Positions 36,783 through 45,944 of a stretch of 64,000 nucleotides of DNA are shown here, piece by piece. A program made the position numbers and the translations under genes. The notes beneath the pieces are model-generated. The model worked only from the letters and a program-made list of their open reading frames with translations, searched no databases and was not told the origin of the DNA. The first letter of the stretch is position 1; each line of letters begins with the position of its first letter. This DNA comes from Dyadobacter fermentans DSM 18053 (GTDB taxonomy: Bacteria > Bacteroidota > Bacteroidia > Cytophagales > Spirosomataceae). Location of the stretch: assembly GCF_000023125.1 (NCBI RefSeq), contig NC_013037.1:4007501-4071500 (forward strand), given 5' to 3'.

Positions 36783-38060
36783 CTACGATACATCACCGTT
36801 TAGCCAAAGGAGCGAAGAATCGCCGTAGCTTAAAAAGCGGTAATCGTTGCTCAATGCCTCTGAATAGATCTTTTTCCAGTCATTTCCGACAAAAGCGGCG
36901 ACGAGCAGGATGAGTGTGGAGCCTGGTTGATGGTAATTAGTAATTATCCCACGGCACAATCTGAATCGGTAACCCGGGAAAATGAATATCTCCGTTTCGC
37001 CGACGATCTCGTGCAGGCCTCCGGCGTCCATATGATCGGCGATGGCTTGCAGGGATTGCGCTGCGGTAGGCAATTCCGTTTCTCTCCAGGGGTAAGGGTA
37101 TAGTTTTTCGATATGGAAATCGGTCGTTTCGCCTGCGAAAAGCTTCACGCCGTACCAGTACAAGCTTTCCAGCGAACGCAATGACGTAGTGCCCACCGGC
37201 ACAATGTGATCCACCGATTGAACCAGGTCATTGATCAATTCTCTGGTGAATACCACCTGCTCCGAATGCATCCGGTGCTCGGTAACCTTCTCTACTTTGA
37301 TCGGCTGGAATGTGCCCGCGCCCACATGCAGTGTCAGGAATGCCTTTCCGATGCCTTTCTTTTCCAGTTCATCGAACACCCGCGGCGTGAAATGCAGGCC
37401 GGCCGTCGGAGCGGCAACCGCACCGTCGTGGTTCGCGTAAACGGTTTGGTAGGTTTCCTTATCCGGCTCTTCGGTGTCGCGGTTGAGATACGGCGGCAAG
37501 GGAATCTCACCCAATGCTTTCACCAGGTCGAGGAAGGTGACGCCGGCGTCCCAGGTGAGCCGCACGAGGTTCCGCTCATAGTCGTGGTACGAAACCTGTA
37601 AATGGACTTCAAATCCATTCACCTGAATGACGTTTGATAAGCTATCCCCGGCTTTCCACCGCTTTTTATTACCGATCATACATTCCCAAACGCACGCATG
37701 CGTCACAAGCATGGCGTCGTTGATCACCCGCGTGGGCAATTCGGGATGCAATAGCAGCAATTCGATAATCGCCCCGGTTTCCTTTTTGAAATGCGCGCGG
37801 GCAGGTATCACTTTGGTATCGTTGAAAACGAGCAGCGTTTTTTCCGGCAGCTCCGAAGAAATGTCGGTAAACCGTAAATGGCCGAGTTCCCCGCCTCGGT
37901 ACACCATCAGCTTCGACTGGTCACGGACCTCCATCGGGTACTTCGCGATTCGGTCGTCGGGGAGGTCGTAAGTGTAGCTTTGCAGATCAATCGCCTCCGC
38001 TTCTTTCCGCCACAAAGCTGCTTCGTCAGCTGTCCTGTTCCCTTCCATTTTTGGCAACAT
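36783..38060 (-). CDS. queA: QueA-like S-adenosylmethionine:tRNA ribosyltransferase-isomerase, long form
   Basis: The 425-residue enzyme would convert the 7-aminomethyl-7-deazaguanine at tRNA position 34 to epoxyqueuosine. Landmarks are the N-terminal LPDDRIAKYPMEVRDQSKLMVY, VFNDTKVIPAR, APTAGLHFTPRVFDELEKKGI, TLHVGAGTFQPI and ITNYHQPGSTLILLVAAF. It is longer than the canonical ~350-residue QueA, with extra sequence including VIQVNGFEVHLQVSYHDYERN. Bacteroidota often carry such a paralogue, so orthology to canonical queA is uncertain. Start at 38060 overlaps the upstream stop by one base. Confidence 0.83.
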   Translation of the reverse strand: MLPKMEGNRTADEAALWRKEAEAIDLQSYTYDLPDDRIAKYPMEVRDQSKLMVYRGGELGHLRFTDISSELPEKTLLVFNDTKVIPARAHFKKETGAIIELLLLHPELPTRVINDAMLVTHACVWECMIGNKKRWKAGDSLSNVIQVNGFEVHLQVSYHDYERNLVRLTWDAGVTFLDLVKALGEIPLPPYLNRDTEEPDKETYQTVYANHDGAVAAPTAGLHFTPRVFDELEKKGIGKAFLTLHVGAGTFQPIKVEKVTEHRMHSEQVVFTRELINDLVQSVDHIVPVGTTSLRSLESLYWYGVKLFAGETTDFHIEKLYPYPWRETELPTAAQSLQAIADHMDAGGLHEIVGETEIFIFPGYRFRLCRGIITNYHQPGSTLILLVAAFVGNDWKKIYSEALSNDYRFLSYGDSSLLWLNGDVS

Positions 38061-38572
38061 TAAAGCTTATCGTCGTGCAATGGAGGCCAAAGCAACCGGA
38101 GCGGAAGCAGGAAAACGATTAGCACGAGCGCGAGGCTGGTGTAGTAAAGCCAGGAGAAATCGAAGACGTCCAACTTGTAAGCAGTGCTGTTGATCGTCGC
38201 CAATGCGAGCAAACTAAACCCGGTAATGGTGTTGATCACCGCCACGAGGCAGAAAAGCCAGTTGGTAAGATGCTCATTCAGTTCGGCGCGGTGCCTGGCC
38301 CATTCTTTGCGTTTGAGGATCGGCAGATGCAGCGGGTCCACATTGGGGATGTGGCGGGCAATGCCGGTGATCACCACGTTGTTAAGCAAAAAGAGGCCGG
38401 TTACAATGTAAAAAATATTTCCTTTTTCCACATATCGCTCTGCGAGCCCGCTATCCGCGAAGTCGACCGCGACCATTTCCGGGAAAAGTGAATAGGTCCA
38501 CGCCAGCGCCCCGATAACGAATAATAAAGAAGCCCAACGCCAGATCTTTATTGCAAATGTTGTAATTTTCAT
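38060..38572 (-). CDS. Small membrane protein of unknown function
   Basis: The 170-residue protein starting MKITTFAIKIWRWASLLFV (start 38572 chosen; upstream residues of the open frame lack conservation) has four predicted transmembrane helices at about 10-28, 50-70, 105-128 and 140-162. The pattern Y-S-L-F-P-E-M-V-A-V-D-F in the first loop resembles DUF1648-like proteins, but this is weak. It overlaps queA by one base (TAATG junction), so the two are cotranscribed and translationally coupled. Confidence 0.6.
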   Translation of the reverse strand: MKITTFAIKIWRWASLLFVIGALAWTYSLFPEMVAVDFADSGLAERYVEKGNIFYIVTGLFLLNNVVITGIARHIPNVDPLHLPILKRKEWARHRAELNEHLTNWLFCLVAVINTITGFSLLALATINSTAYKLDVFDFSWLYYTSLALVLIVFLLPLRLLWPPLHDDKL

Positions 38573-38680
38573 GAATTGGTAACCTTTAGAGAGGTTTTTT
38601 CGCCATAGTAAATCAGGGTGCAAAATTAGGTCGGGGAGTTTCTAAAACCTAATTGAAAAAAGTAAAGACCTATTTCACCT

Positions 38681-39241
38681 ATGAAAATCTACACCAAAAC
38701 CGGTGACAAAGGCACAACGTCGCTTATCGGCGGCACGCGCCTGAGCAAAGCGCATGTGCGCATCGACGCCTACGGGACGATCGACGAACTGAACAGTTAC
38801 ATCGGAATGCTGCGCGACCAGCCGGTAAACGAAGGCCGTAAAGATCTGCTGAAAGAAATCCAGGACCGGCTGTTTACCATCGGCTCGCACCTGGCCTCGG
38901 AGTCGGACCAGAAAAAGAAAATCCTGCCCGATTTGCATGACGAAGACATTGTCCTGCTCGAAAAGGAAATGGACCTGATCGACGCGAAAGTGCCGCCGCT
39001 GCGGGCATTCATTCTGCCCGGCGGACACGCCTCCGTTTCATTCGGGCACATCGCCCGGACCGTCTGCCGCCGGGCCGAGCGCGCGGTGATCCATTTGCAG
39101 CAGGGAGAGGAAGTCGAACCGATCGTCGTCCGCTATCTGAACCGACTCTCCGACTACCTTTTTATGCTCTGCCGCGCCATGACACACGAGCTCGGAATCG
39201 AAGAAATTACCTGGCAGCCGAGGGTCTCGCGGGAAAAATAA
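38681..39241 (+). CDS. ATP:cob(I)alamin adenosyltransferase, PduO/MMAB type
   Basis: The 186-residue protein has MKIYTKTGDKGTTSLIGG at the start (ATP-binding region), the RIDAYGTIDELNSYIGML helix and VCRRAERAVI in the C-terminal helical part. It converts cob(I)alamin to adenosylcobalamin. No cobalamin riboswitch fits in the 108-base gap to the divergent upstream gene, and no other B12 genes are near. Confidence 0.92.
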   Translation: MKIYTKTGDKGTTSLIGGTRLSKAHVRIDAYGTIDELNSYIGMLRDQPVNEGRKDLLKEIQDRLFTIGSHLASESDQKKKILPDLHDEDIVLLEKEMDLIDAKVPPLRAFILPGGHASVSFGHIARTVCRRAERAVIHLQQGEEVEPIVVRYLNRLSDYLFMLCRAMTHELGIEEITWQPRVSREK

Positions 39242-39382
39242 TTGTTATACTAAATATCAATAATTTACAGATTAAATTCTTTAAATTGCGGGACTTATGA
39301 AAGAATGCGCCGGGACTTCCAAACCCTGCCTTTTTTCGAATTGTAAGCTCGGAAAGCGTTTGAAAAATTAAATTTTGGCATC

Positions 39383-40450
39383 ATGACAGCCGACACAGTA
39401 CAAATAGAAGTTCAGCAAACCACCCAATCCCGTTTGCAGGAGGTTGACTTCGACAACCTCGTTTTCGGGCGGAACATCTCCGACCACATGTTTATCGCCG
39501 AGTATAAAAACGGCCAATGGCAGGACCTCCGCATTGTCCCTTACGGCGATCTATCACTGAGCCCCGCCACTGCCGCACTGCATTACGGCCAGGCCATTTT
39601 CGAGGGAATGAAGGCTTATAAAAACGAAGCCGGCGAAGTGCTGCTTTTCCGTGCGATCGATAACTGGAAGCGCCTCAACAAATCTGCCGAGCGCCTTTGC
39701 ATGCCGCAAATCCCGGAAGACGTTTTCATGAACGGCCTTACCGAGCTCCTCCGCCTCGATGCAGGATGGGTGCCGTCACAGCCGGGCTGCTCGCTTTACA
39801 TTCGTCCCTACATGTTTGCCACCGATCCGTACATCGGCGTCAAAGCATCGGATTCATATTATTTCATCATTTTCACCAGCCCGGTTGGCACCTATTATGC
39901 CAAACCGCCGCGCGTGAAAGTGGAACAACATTTCATCCGTGCCGCAGAAGGTGGCGTGGGTGCTACCAAATGCGCAGGTAACTACGCAGGCTCTTTGTAT
40001 CCGGCAAAACTCGCGCAGCAGGAAGGCTACGACCAGCTGATCTGGACCGATGCCCGTGACCACGCCTACATCGAGGAGTCGGGCACGATGAACATCATGT
40101 TTATGCTGGACGGCAAGCTGCTCACACCGCACGTTTCCGAAACGACGCTCGACGGCATTACCCGCAAAAGCATTGTCGCTATCGCCGAGCATTGGGGAAT
40201 TCCTGTTGAAGAGCGCCGCATCAGCGTGGCTGAGATCATCGACGCCCTGAAAGCCGGCAAACTTGAAGCCGCATTCGGCGCAGGAACCGCCGTGGTAATC
40301 TCCCCGTTCGCGACCATCGCTTACGAAGGCGTGGATTATCCGTTGCCAGAAATCAAGGAAGATTCGTTTGTGAACAAAGTGAAAAACTACCTTACAGACC
40401 TGCGCACCGGGAAACAGGAAGATATCTTCGGATGGATGCTCAAAGTGTAA
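39383..40450 (+). CDS. ilvE: Branched-chain amino acid aminotransferase
   Basis: The 355-residue PLP enzyme is of fold type IV. It shows GQAIFEGMKAYK in the N-terminal half, RPYMFATDPYIGVKAS, GGVGATKCAGNYAGSLYPAKLAQQEGYDQ with the PLP lysine in ATKCAGNYA, and YIEESGTMNIMFML. It transfers amino groups to make or degrade leucine, isoleucine and valine. It is monocistronic: a terminator follows at 40485. Confidence 0.95.
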   Translation: MTADTVQIEVQQTTQSRLQEVDFDNLVFGRNISDHMFIAEYKNGQWQDLRIVPYGDLSLSPATAALHYGQAIFEGMKAYKNEAGEVLLFRAIDNWKRLNKSAERLCMPQIPEDVFMNGLTELLRLDAGWVPSQPGCSLYIRPYMFATDPYIGVKASDSYYFIIFTSPVGTYYAKPPRVKVEQHFIRAAEGGVGATKCAGNYAGSLYPAKLAQQEGYDQLIWTDARDHAYIEESGTMNIMFMLDGKLLTPHVSETTLDGITRKSIVAIAEHWGIPVEERRISVAEIIDALKAGKLEAAFGAGTAVVISPFATIAYEGVDYPLPEIKEDSFVNKVKNYLTDLRTGKQEDIFGWMLKV

Positions 40451-40484
40451 AGTTTTAATGTCGCCAAATGGCGATATCGATAAT

Positions 40485-40532
40485 AAAAAGAGTTCTGAGC
40501 CGGGAATTGCCCTAGGCTTTGAACTCTTTTTC
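40485..40532 (+). terminator. Intrinsic terminator after ilvE
   Basis: The outer arms AAAAAGAGTTC (40485-40495) and GAACTCTTTTT (40521-40531) pair with an inner AGCC/GGCT. The right arm provides the T-run. Confidence 0.85.
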
Positions 40533-40597
40533 ATTTAAACCCCAATCACAGCGCTTCATCTTTTTTACTTCCTGAGGCATCTTTCTGTTTTTTATCC

Positions 40598-40605
40598 TAT
40601 TTTTG
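40598..40605 (+). promoter_or_regulatory. -7 box of the cupin gene
   Basis: TATTTTTG matches TAnnTTTG exactly, 33 bases before the ATG at 40639. The -33 element is not evident. Confidence 0.4.
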
Positions 40606-40638
40606 AGCTTCACCTGATTCACTAATTACATCCCGGTT

Positions 40639-41154
40639 ATGATACAATCGTTTGCGGCTGATGCCGATAAAACTGAGGTTTTTGAAAACGTACAGCAGTT
40701 TATAGATAAGCAAGGCTTTACGGTTGTCGCCAAAGATCATTCACGTCCGTGGGGCGGCTTTTTTGTGCTCGACGAAAGCCAGGCACCGCAGTTCATTTCC
40801 ACGTTTTTCCCCCATTTGTCGCTCGCCGATTTTGCCGGTTACGAAAAACTCAGTCCGAAAATCCTTGTGGTGGCGCCGAACAAGCGCCTTTCATGGCAAT
40901 ATCACCACCGCCGCGCCGAAATCTGGAAGGTAATCGGCGGGAACGCAGGCATCGTGATCAGCGATACGGATGAGGAAACCGAATTGCAGCAACTGCCGAT
41001 CGGCACGGTTGTAAACCTGAAAAAAGGCGAGCGCCACCGCCTGGTAGGCGTTAACGAATGGGGCTTCGTGGCTGAAATATGGCAGCACACCGACCCTTCC
41101 AACCCGTCGGACGAAGATGATATCGTTCGCGTGCAGGACGATTTCGGAAGATAG
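40639..41154 (+). CDS. Cupin, mannose-6-phosphate isomerase type II-like
   Basis: The 171-residue protein begins with about 40 residues of helix, then the conserved RPWGGFFVLDE and the cupin core SWQYHHRRAEIWKVIGG with KGERHRLVG as the second metal-binding segment. This matches the C-terminal cupin of bifunctional mannose-1-phosphate guanylyltransferase/isomerase proteins, here without the guanylyltransferase part. Activity on sugar phosphates is likely but not proven. The DUF72 gene follows 67 bases downstream. Confidence 0.78.
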   Translation: MIQSFAADADKTEVFENVQQFIDKQGFTVVAKDHSRPWGGFFVLDESQAPQFISTFFPHLSLADFAGYEKLSPKILVVAPNKRLSWQYHHRRAEIWKVIGGNAGIVISDTDEETELQQLPIGTVVNLKKGERHRLVGVNEWGFVAEIWQHTDPSNPSDEDDIVRVQDDFGR

Positions 41155-41221
41155 TGCGTTCAAAAGCCGGCCAGGCAGCATCTGGTCGGCTTAATATTTG
41201 TTCATCCTAACCTAGCCAGTC

Positions 41222-42121
41222 ATGAAATTCGGAAAAGTTGATGATGCCGATCATATAGATTTCAAACTGCCGGACGATGCGCCTGCCAACAAAGCGCTGC
41301 TGAATGCGGCGAAGGGCGGAAAGCCGGAAATCTACATCGGCTGTGCCAAATGGAACAGAACCGATCTCAAAGGTTTTTACCCGCGGGGCACGAAAGATGA
41401 ATTGGAATACTACGCGAAGCAATTCAACAGCATCGAACTAAACGCGACCTTCTACAACAATTTCCCCGTAGAAACCATCGAAAACTGGTACGCCAAAACA
41501 CCGGCGGGTTTTAAGTTCTTTCCCAAACTTCACCAGGGCATCAGCCATTGGAAACGACTGAAAGAAGCCAAAGAGCCAACGGATCTTTACCTAGACGGCA
41601 TTGCCCATTTGCAGGAAAAACTCGGCATGCTGTTCCTGCAAATGCCCGATAATTTCGGCCCGAAAAACTGGGATATCTTACAGGCCTATCTCGAAGAATG
41701 GCCATCCGGCTTCCCGCTGGCCCTCGAATTACGTCACAAAGGCTGGTATGATAACTCTTTCAACAGCGAAGAGTTGTACAGCTTGCTCGAAAAGCAGAAA
41801 ATCACGCATATCATCACCGATTCGGCGGGGCGCCGCGATTTGCTGCACATGCGACTCACCACACCCACCGCATTCATCCGCTACAATGGCGCCAATGTCG
41901 ATTCCGATTACACCCGCCTCGACGACTGGTTCGAAAGGCTCAAACTGTGGATCGAAGAGGGCATTCAGAATATTTACTTTTTCGTACACCAAAACCACGA
42001 GGAAGCGTCGCCGCTGCTGTCGTCGTACCTGATCCAGAGACTGAATAAGGAACTAGGAACGGATTTGCACGTGCCTTTCGACCCGCGTGTGGACAGCGGG
42101 CAGGTCACATTGTTCAAATAG
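41222..42121 (+). CDS. DUF72 family protein
   Basis: The 299-residue protein is of the DUF72 (COG1801) family, a TIM-barrel-like fold of unknown function. Typical blocks are YIGCAKWNRTDLKGFYPRG, FNSIELNATFYNNFPVETIENWY, FKFFPKLHQGISHWKRL, LFLQMPDNFGPKNW and ALELRHKGWYD. Length and order are normal. A hairpin follows at 42125. Confidence 0.85.
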   Translation: MKFGKVDDADHIDFKLPDDAPANKALLNAAKGGKPEIYIGCAKWNRTDLKGFYPRGTKDELEYYAKQFNSIELNATFYNNFPVETIENWYAKTPAGFKFFPKLHQGISHWKRLKEAKEPTDLYLDGIAHLQEKLGMLFLQMPDNFGPKNWDILQAYLEEWPSGFPLALELRHKGWYDNSFNSEELYSLLEKQKITHIITDSAGRRDLLHMRLTTPTAFIRYNGANVDSDYTRLDDWFERLKLWIEEGIQNIYFFVHQNHEEASPLLSSYLIQRLNKELGTDLHVPFDPRVDSGQVTLFK

Positions 42122-42124
42122 CAC

Positions 42125-42149
42125 GAAGGCGGGAACCGACCCGCCTTTC
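42125..42149 (+). terminator. Hairpin after the DUF72 gene
   Basis: The arms AAGGCGGG (42126-42133) and CCCGCCTT (42140-42147) have a 6-base loop, starting 4 bases after the stop. The T-run is short, so termination strength is uncertain. Confidence 0.55.
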
Positions 42150-42154
42150 GCATG

Positions 42155-42775
42155 CTATTTCAGTTCCAATTTTATGCCTTGCATTGCAAAGATCAGTCGC
42201 AGGCCGAAGCTGTTGGCTGCGTTCAGCGCCTTCCGTATTATTTCCTCGTTGTTTCCGGTCGGTTTAATGTGCGTTACCACCATATTCAGGTTTCGCAAAT
42301 GCTGCTTTCAGTCGAGTTCCGCCAGTGTTTCACACTCATTCATATACCACTTGGGCGTCAGATGCCCGTACAAATGCCGGTCGGGCTGCGCACTGGGATA
42401 CAGGACTTCCGGACACCCCCCTTTCAACCGCCCCGACTTCACGAGCGGCATCACAGCGATCCTAACTTGCTTCATGCGGTCGGATTTCTCTACCTCATCC
42501 GGGCCGGTATCCGTAAAGTGCATACTCGTCACGATATTTTATCAGGAAAGCAGTACTTGAATAGGGTTTGGAATGGCTTAGCGTAAATGCCTGCACGGTC
42601 ATTTCTGGTCCCGCGGATCGTCTCCACCCTTCTTCGAGCTGTTGGTACCGGTATTTGTTCAACGTGGGCTTCGGACCGTCGCCGGTAAGATTGGGCCAGC
42701 TCTGCCAATTGAAGTAATGCGCTTTCATGACGTCAATGCAATGCGCCCTGGCATAAACGTGTTTGACGGTACCGC
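42155..42775 (-). pseudogene. Decayed class II 3',5'-cyclic-nucleotide phosphodiesterase
   Basis: On the minus strand the conserved C-terminal half of a cpdP/PDE1-type (metallo-beta-lactamase-fold) phosphodiesterase can be read in pieces. They are HYFNWQSWPNL, TVQAFTLSHSKPYSSTAFLI, then after a frameshift near 42510 TGPDEVEKSDRMKQV and PLVKSGRLKGG, LYGHLTPKW, and after an in-frame TGA near 42308 LNMVVTHIKPTGNNEE to the stop at 42155-42157. The N-terminal half, including the HxHxDH metal motif, is missing. The TGA may derive from an Arg codon CGA. It cannot encode an active enzyme as it stands. Confidence 0.85.
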
Positions 42776-42938
42776 ATTAAAAAAAGAGCAGAATCTCACC
42801 GTGGGAACCGAAGGTTAATTCGCCCGATCCGGTTGTTCATTCTTTGAAACCGCCATTCCGAAGAGTGCCGTAATTAGTCATACTAATCGCAAATAAGGCA
42901 CAACAGATTTTAATCAAACCGGCATCGCCTCTGTCATC

Positions 42939-44810
42939 ATGAAAAATTTTTTTTGCTTGTTAACCATTTGCATGGCTGGTATTCAATTGGCATATGGCCA
43001 GGTTTTTCCCGAAACTTTCACGAGTGCCGTTTGCAGTAACTGTGTCCCGCTTGGATACAGCATCGTGTCCGGCGAACCGGCCGTCTCCAACATTGTAGGG
43101 TATCAGGGCGTCCAATGGGCTTCCGCCATTCCATTTCCTCCTTCGAAAGACGAGGTAATTTTTCCCAACACCAATAGTGTGTTTCTATCCTTGAAAAGTA
43201 CCGGCACCCAAAGTGCCAAAGTAAAGGTTATTTCAGGCGGGTTTGTACCTGGATTCGAGTACACGATAAGCTATTACGTACTCACGTCCAGGGAGCAGTT
43301 CTCTTCCTACGGTAGCTCCGCCACATTACAGATCGCGACAACCGACCAACTTCCGGCGATTATTGCCACCGGTGTTACTAACTTTAATTCTAATAATGCC
43401 AATCAATGGCTCCTGCAAGAGCTGACATTCAAGGCCCCTGCGGCAGAGCTGCAATTCACGCTCTATGGAGCTACAATCGGTGGCACGGGTCACGTAAATT
43501 TTGATATTTACTCACGACCGTTCAAATGTAAGATTCCCGGCGGGCAGGTTAAGTTTATTAGAGACTCAGACATTACGCCGTTCCCGTGCGAGACCGAGAA
43601 CCTTTACGAGAACATAAAGTTGCCCATCCCCGCAGGCGCACAGGTAATATGGAAAGCAAATCCGGAGGTGACCTCGGCTACGTTAACGACCCAGCAGGCG
43701 TCCAATGCCAGCCCGCTCCCTTCCGGCCAGCACTATTACGCTTTCTATAAAGGCGAAAACATTCCCTACGAATGTTACAACACGGAGTTCTCAAACGCCG
43801 AATATTCGTTTACGTCTGTCGAAACGCAAGCGCAACTCATAAGCAATTCTGCCACCATCAATTGTGTCGACAAGAATTCGTTCGATCTGACGAGCCAGAA
43901 AGCGCAGTCACCGTATGAGGTCCGATGGTTCAATAACGACGCCCATACCGGCTCCATGGTCAGCAACCCAACCCAGGCACCTTTGGGCACGTACTATGCA
44001 TTCTATTACAATTCCGACGGCAATTGCTATTCGACCAACAAAGCGCTGTTAACTTCCGCGTTTACGGTCTCGCCGGCGACGATATGCTGCAACAACCCCA
44101 ACAACCCCGCCAGCCAAATCCCGCTGTCGGGATCTACCGCCGACGTTGCATGCCCCATGCAGACCGCCGATTTGACCAGTTTTCTCCCTCAACCTTTAAA
44201 TTTACCTCCCAACACGGTAATCGAGTGGTTTACTACCGCAGACCATTCCACCGGCAAAGTGGACGACCCTACTGCCGTAACTACCGGCACTTACTACGCC
44301 TTTTCACACGATCTTACTTACGGTTGTTACAACACCATCCTTTCCAGCTCTTTTGTTAACGTCAATACGCCCTGTGCTGCGGCTGAGCTTACCACGACGC
44401 TGGACATAGACGGGCTGAATTTCAAAGAAGGTACCGAAAGAGACTTTGTGGTCAACATTTTTGAAACCGCGGGCTTCGGAACGAATGGAAACACTTCATT
44501 CAGGATCAGCAAAGTCGGTGCTTTTGATATCACTTTTCCCACCAACAGCGGCACTTCAAACGTGTTCGGGGGCGTAAACAATAGCAACGGCAACTGGGCA
44601 TTTTCAGAAGACCCCAATTTTATTACCGCCAGCTCAAACATGGCACTGCCTGCCAACAGCCAAACTACTATCGGTTTCAAAATCAAAAGGAAACCGGACA
44701 AACCCGCCGGCATCATACAAAATGTAACCGCGGTGATTGTGACCAGCTCAGGCGGAGACAAGAATGGCTATAACAATGCGGCAGTAACGGCCGTCTCCAC
44801 GACCAAGTAG
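42939..44810 (+). CDS. Large secreted repeat protein, possible surface adhesin
   Basis: The 623-residue protein has a signal peptide (MKNFFCLLTICMAGIQLAYGQ). An N-terminal 200-residue domain resembles a jelly-roll carbohydrate-binding fold. Three repeats of about 78 residues follow (starting near residues 210, 300 and 395), each sharing vxWxxxxxHxTGxxVxxPT, GTYYAFY and CYN/S with conserved cysteines. A C-terminal beta-sandwich of about 110 residues (ELTTTLDIDGLNFKEG onward, DUF11-like) follows. There is no recognisable T9SS tail. Next gene, 46 bases away, has one. I do not know the function; adhesion is inference. Confidence 0.65.
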   Translation: MKNFFCLLTICMAGIQLAYGQVFPETFTSAVCSNCVPLGYSIVSGEPAVSNIVGYQGVQWASAIPFPPSKDEVIFPNTNSVFLSLKSTGTQSAKVKVISGGFVPGFEYTISYYVLTSREQFSSYGSSATLQIATTDQLPAIIATGVTNFNSNNANQWLLQELTFKAPAAELQFTLYGATIGGTGHVNFDIYSRPFKCKIPGGQVKFIRDSDITPFPCETENLYENIKLPIPAGAQVIWKANPEVTSATLTTQQASNASPLPSGQHYYAFYKGENIPYECYNTEFSNAEYSFTSVETQAQLISNSATINCVDKNSFDLTSQKAQSPYEVRWFNNDAHTGSMVSNPTQAPLGTYYAFYYNSDGNCYSTNKALLTSAFTVSPATICCNNPNNPASQIPLSGSTADVACPMQTADLTSFLPQPLNLPPNTVIEWFTTADHSTGKVDDPTAVTTGTYYAFSHDLTYGCYNTILSSSFVNVNTPCAAAELTTTLDIDGLNFKEGTERDFVVNIFETAGFGTNGNTSFRISKVGAFDITFPTNSGTSNVFGGVNNSNGNWAFSEDPNFITASSNMALPANSQTTIGFKIKRKPDKPAGIIQNVTAVIVTSSGGDKNGYNNAAVTAVSTTK

Positions 44811-44856
44811 CCTATCGATATTTACATCGCAAAGTTTCAAATTCTACATCTAAACC

Positions 44857-45879
44857 ATGAAAATAAAAGTGACAGCCCTGGTAATGCTGATGATTGTCGG
44901 CCACTGCGTACACAATAGCTACGCCCAGGACCTCGATATCAATCTCGATCCGCAACAGGCCTCTGTTCTGGACAAAACATACGGGGCTTTGGAAGTTAAA
45001 ATATGTAACTGCCACACCGCAAATATTACGGCACCCGCCAATAAAGCAAGGCCGCTAATCAGTTTTCCCGACAACCTCATCATAGAAAACGTGACAAACC
45101 CGGACGGCTCGGCCATTACAGATTTTTCCGTGCAAAAGCTGAGTAACGATCCCGGCGATCATGGTGTACGTTTACTATTGAATACTCCACTGGCCAACAC
45201 CGCCTGCGCTTCATTCCTGATAAATGTCAAAGGGAACGGGGTAGGTGATGGACCGATAATAGCCACTTTGGGCTTCATGGGCCCCCAAACAGTCGGGAAC
45301 CTGACTGCCAACGACAATGCCGTAGCGGCGCTGCCGGTTATGGTAAATTTTCCGGTCGAGCTCGATGAATTCAGCGTCAAAAAGGAGGAAAACACCGCTA
45401 TTCTGGAATGGAGCACCGCCGTTGAGATTAATTCAAGCCAATTCGACGTTCAGCGAAGCAGCGACGGACATAATTGGCGTACATTGGCGAGCGTTACAGC
45501 GAAAGGGAATTCCCAAACGCAGGTGCGCTATTCGGCCAGGGATACCGACCCTTTGAACGGCGAAAATTTGTACCGCCTCCATATGATAGATACGGACGGC
45601 TCTTCGACTTACAGCATGATACGCAACCTGAGATTTGAATTCGAGCCTGTCGCCTTCTTCCCAAACCCCGCCAGGGACATGCTGCAAATCAAGACCAGCG
45701 ATTGGAGCAAAATTCAGCAAATCTCTATCAAAAACACAAAAGGACAGGCTGTTTATATCTCCGCCGGCAGCAAGGCCAGGCAGATAGACCTCAGCTCATT
45801 AAAGGTCGGCATTTATATTTTGGAAATCCTTACGCATAACGGCGAAATCAATACATACAGAATAGCTATCGCAAAGTAG
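44857..45879 (+). CDS. T9SS type A sorting-domain-containing secreted protein
   Basis: The 340-residue protein has a signal peptide (ending SYAQ). The first 140 or so residues form an unknown region rich in Cys-X-Cys (ICNCHT). A spacer follows, then a fibronectin-like ILEWSTAVEINSSQFDVQRSSDG. The C-terminal 85 residues fit the Por sorting domain: FFPNPARDMLQIKT, QQISIKNTKGQAVY, IDLSSLKVGIYILEI and final YRIAIAK. It should be secreted by the type IX system. It follows the repeat protein closely and probably shares an operon with it. Confidence 0.85.
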   Translation: MKIKVTALVMLMIVGHCVHNSYAQDLDINLDPQQASVLDKTYGALEVKICNCHTANITAPANKARPLISFPDNLIIENVTNPDGSAITDFSVQKLSNDPGDHGVRLLLNTPLANTACASFLINVKGNGVGDGPIIATLGFMGPQTVGNLTANDNAVAALPVMVNFPVELDEFSVKKEENTAILEWSTAVEINSSQFDVQRSSDGHNWRTLASVTAKGNSQTQVRYSARDTDPLNGENLYRLHMIDTDGSSTYSMIRNLRFEFEPVAFFPNPARDMLQIKTSDWSKIQQISIKNTKGQAVYISAGSKARQIDLSSLKVGIYILEILTHNGEINTYRIAIAK

Positions 45880-45944
45880 TACCGGATGCTCATCTTTCCT
45901 GGTATTGAAGCCGTATCTTCGGGAAATTTACCAGCAGACCACGC

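Noticed and set aside
38573..38680. Possible cobalamin riboswitch before the adenosyltransferase
   Set aside because: The gap is only 108 bases and no conserved B12-box was seen.
42087..42586. Plus-strand ORFs over the phosphodiesterase relic
   Set aside because: The minus strand carries recognisable family motifs; plus-strand frames do not.
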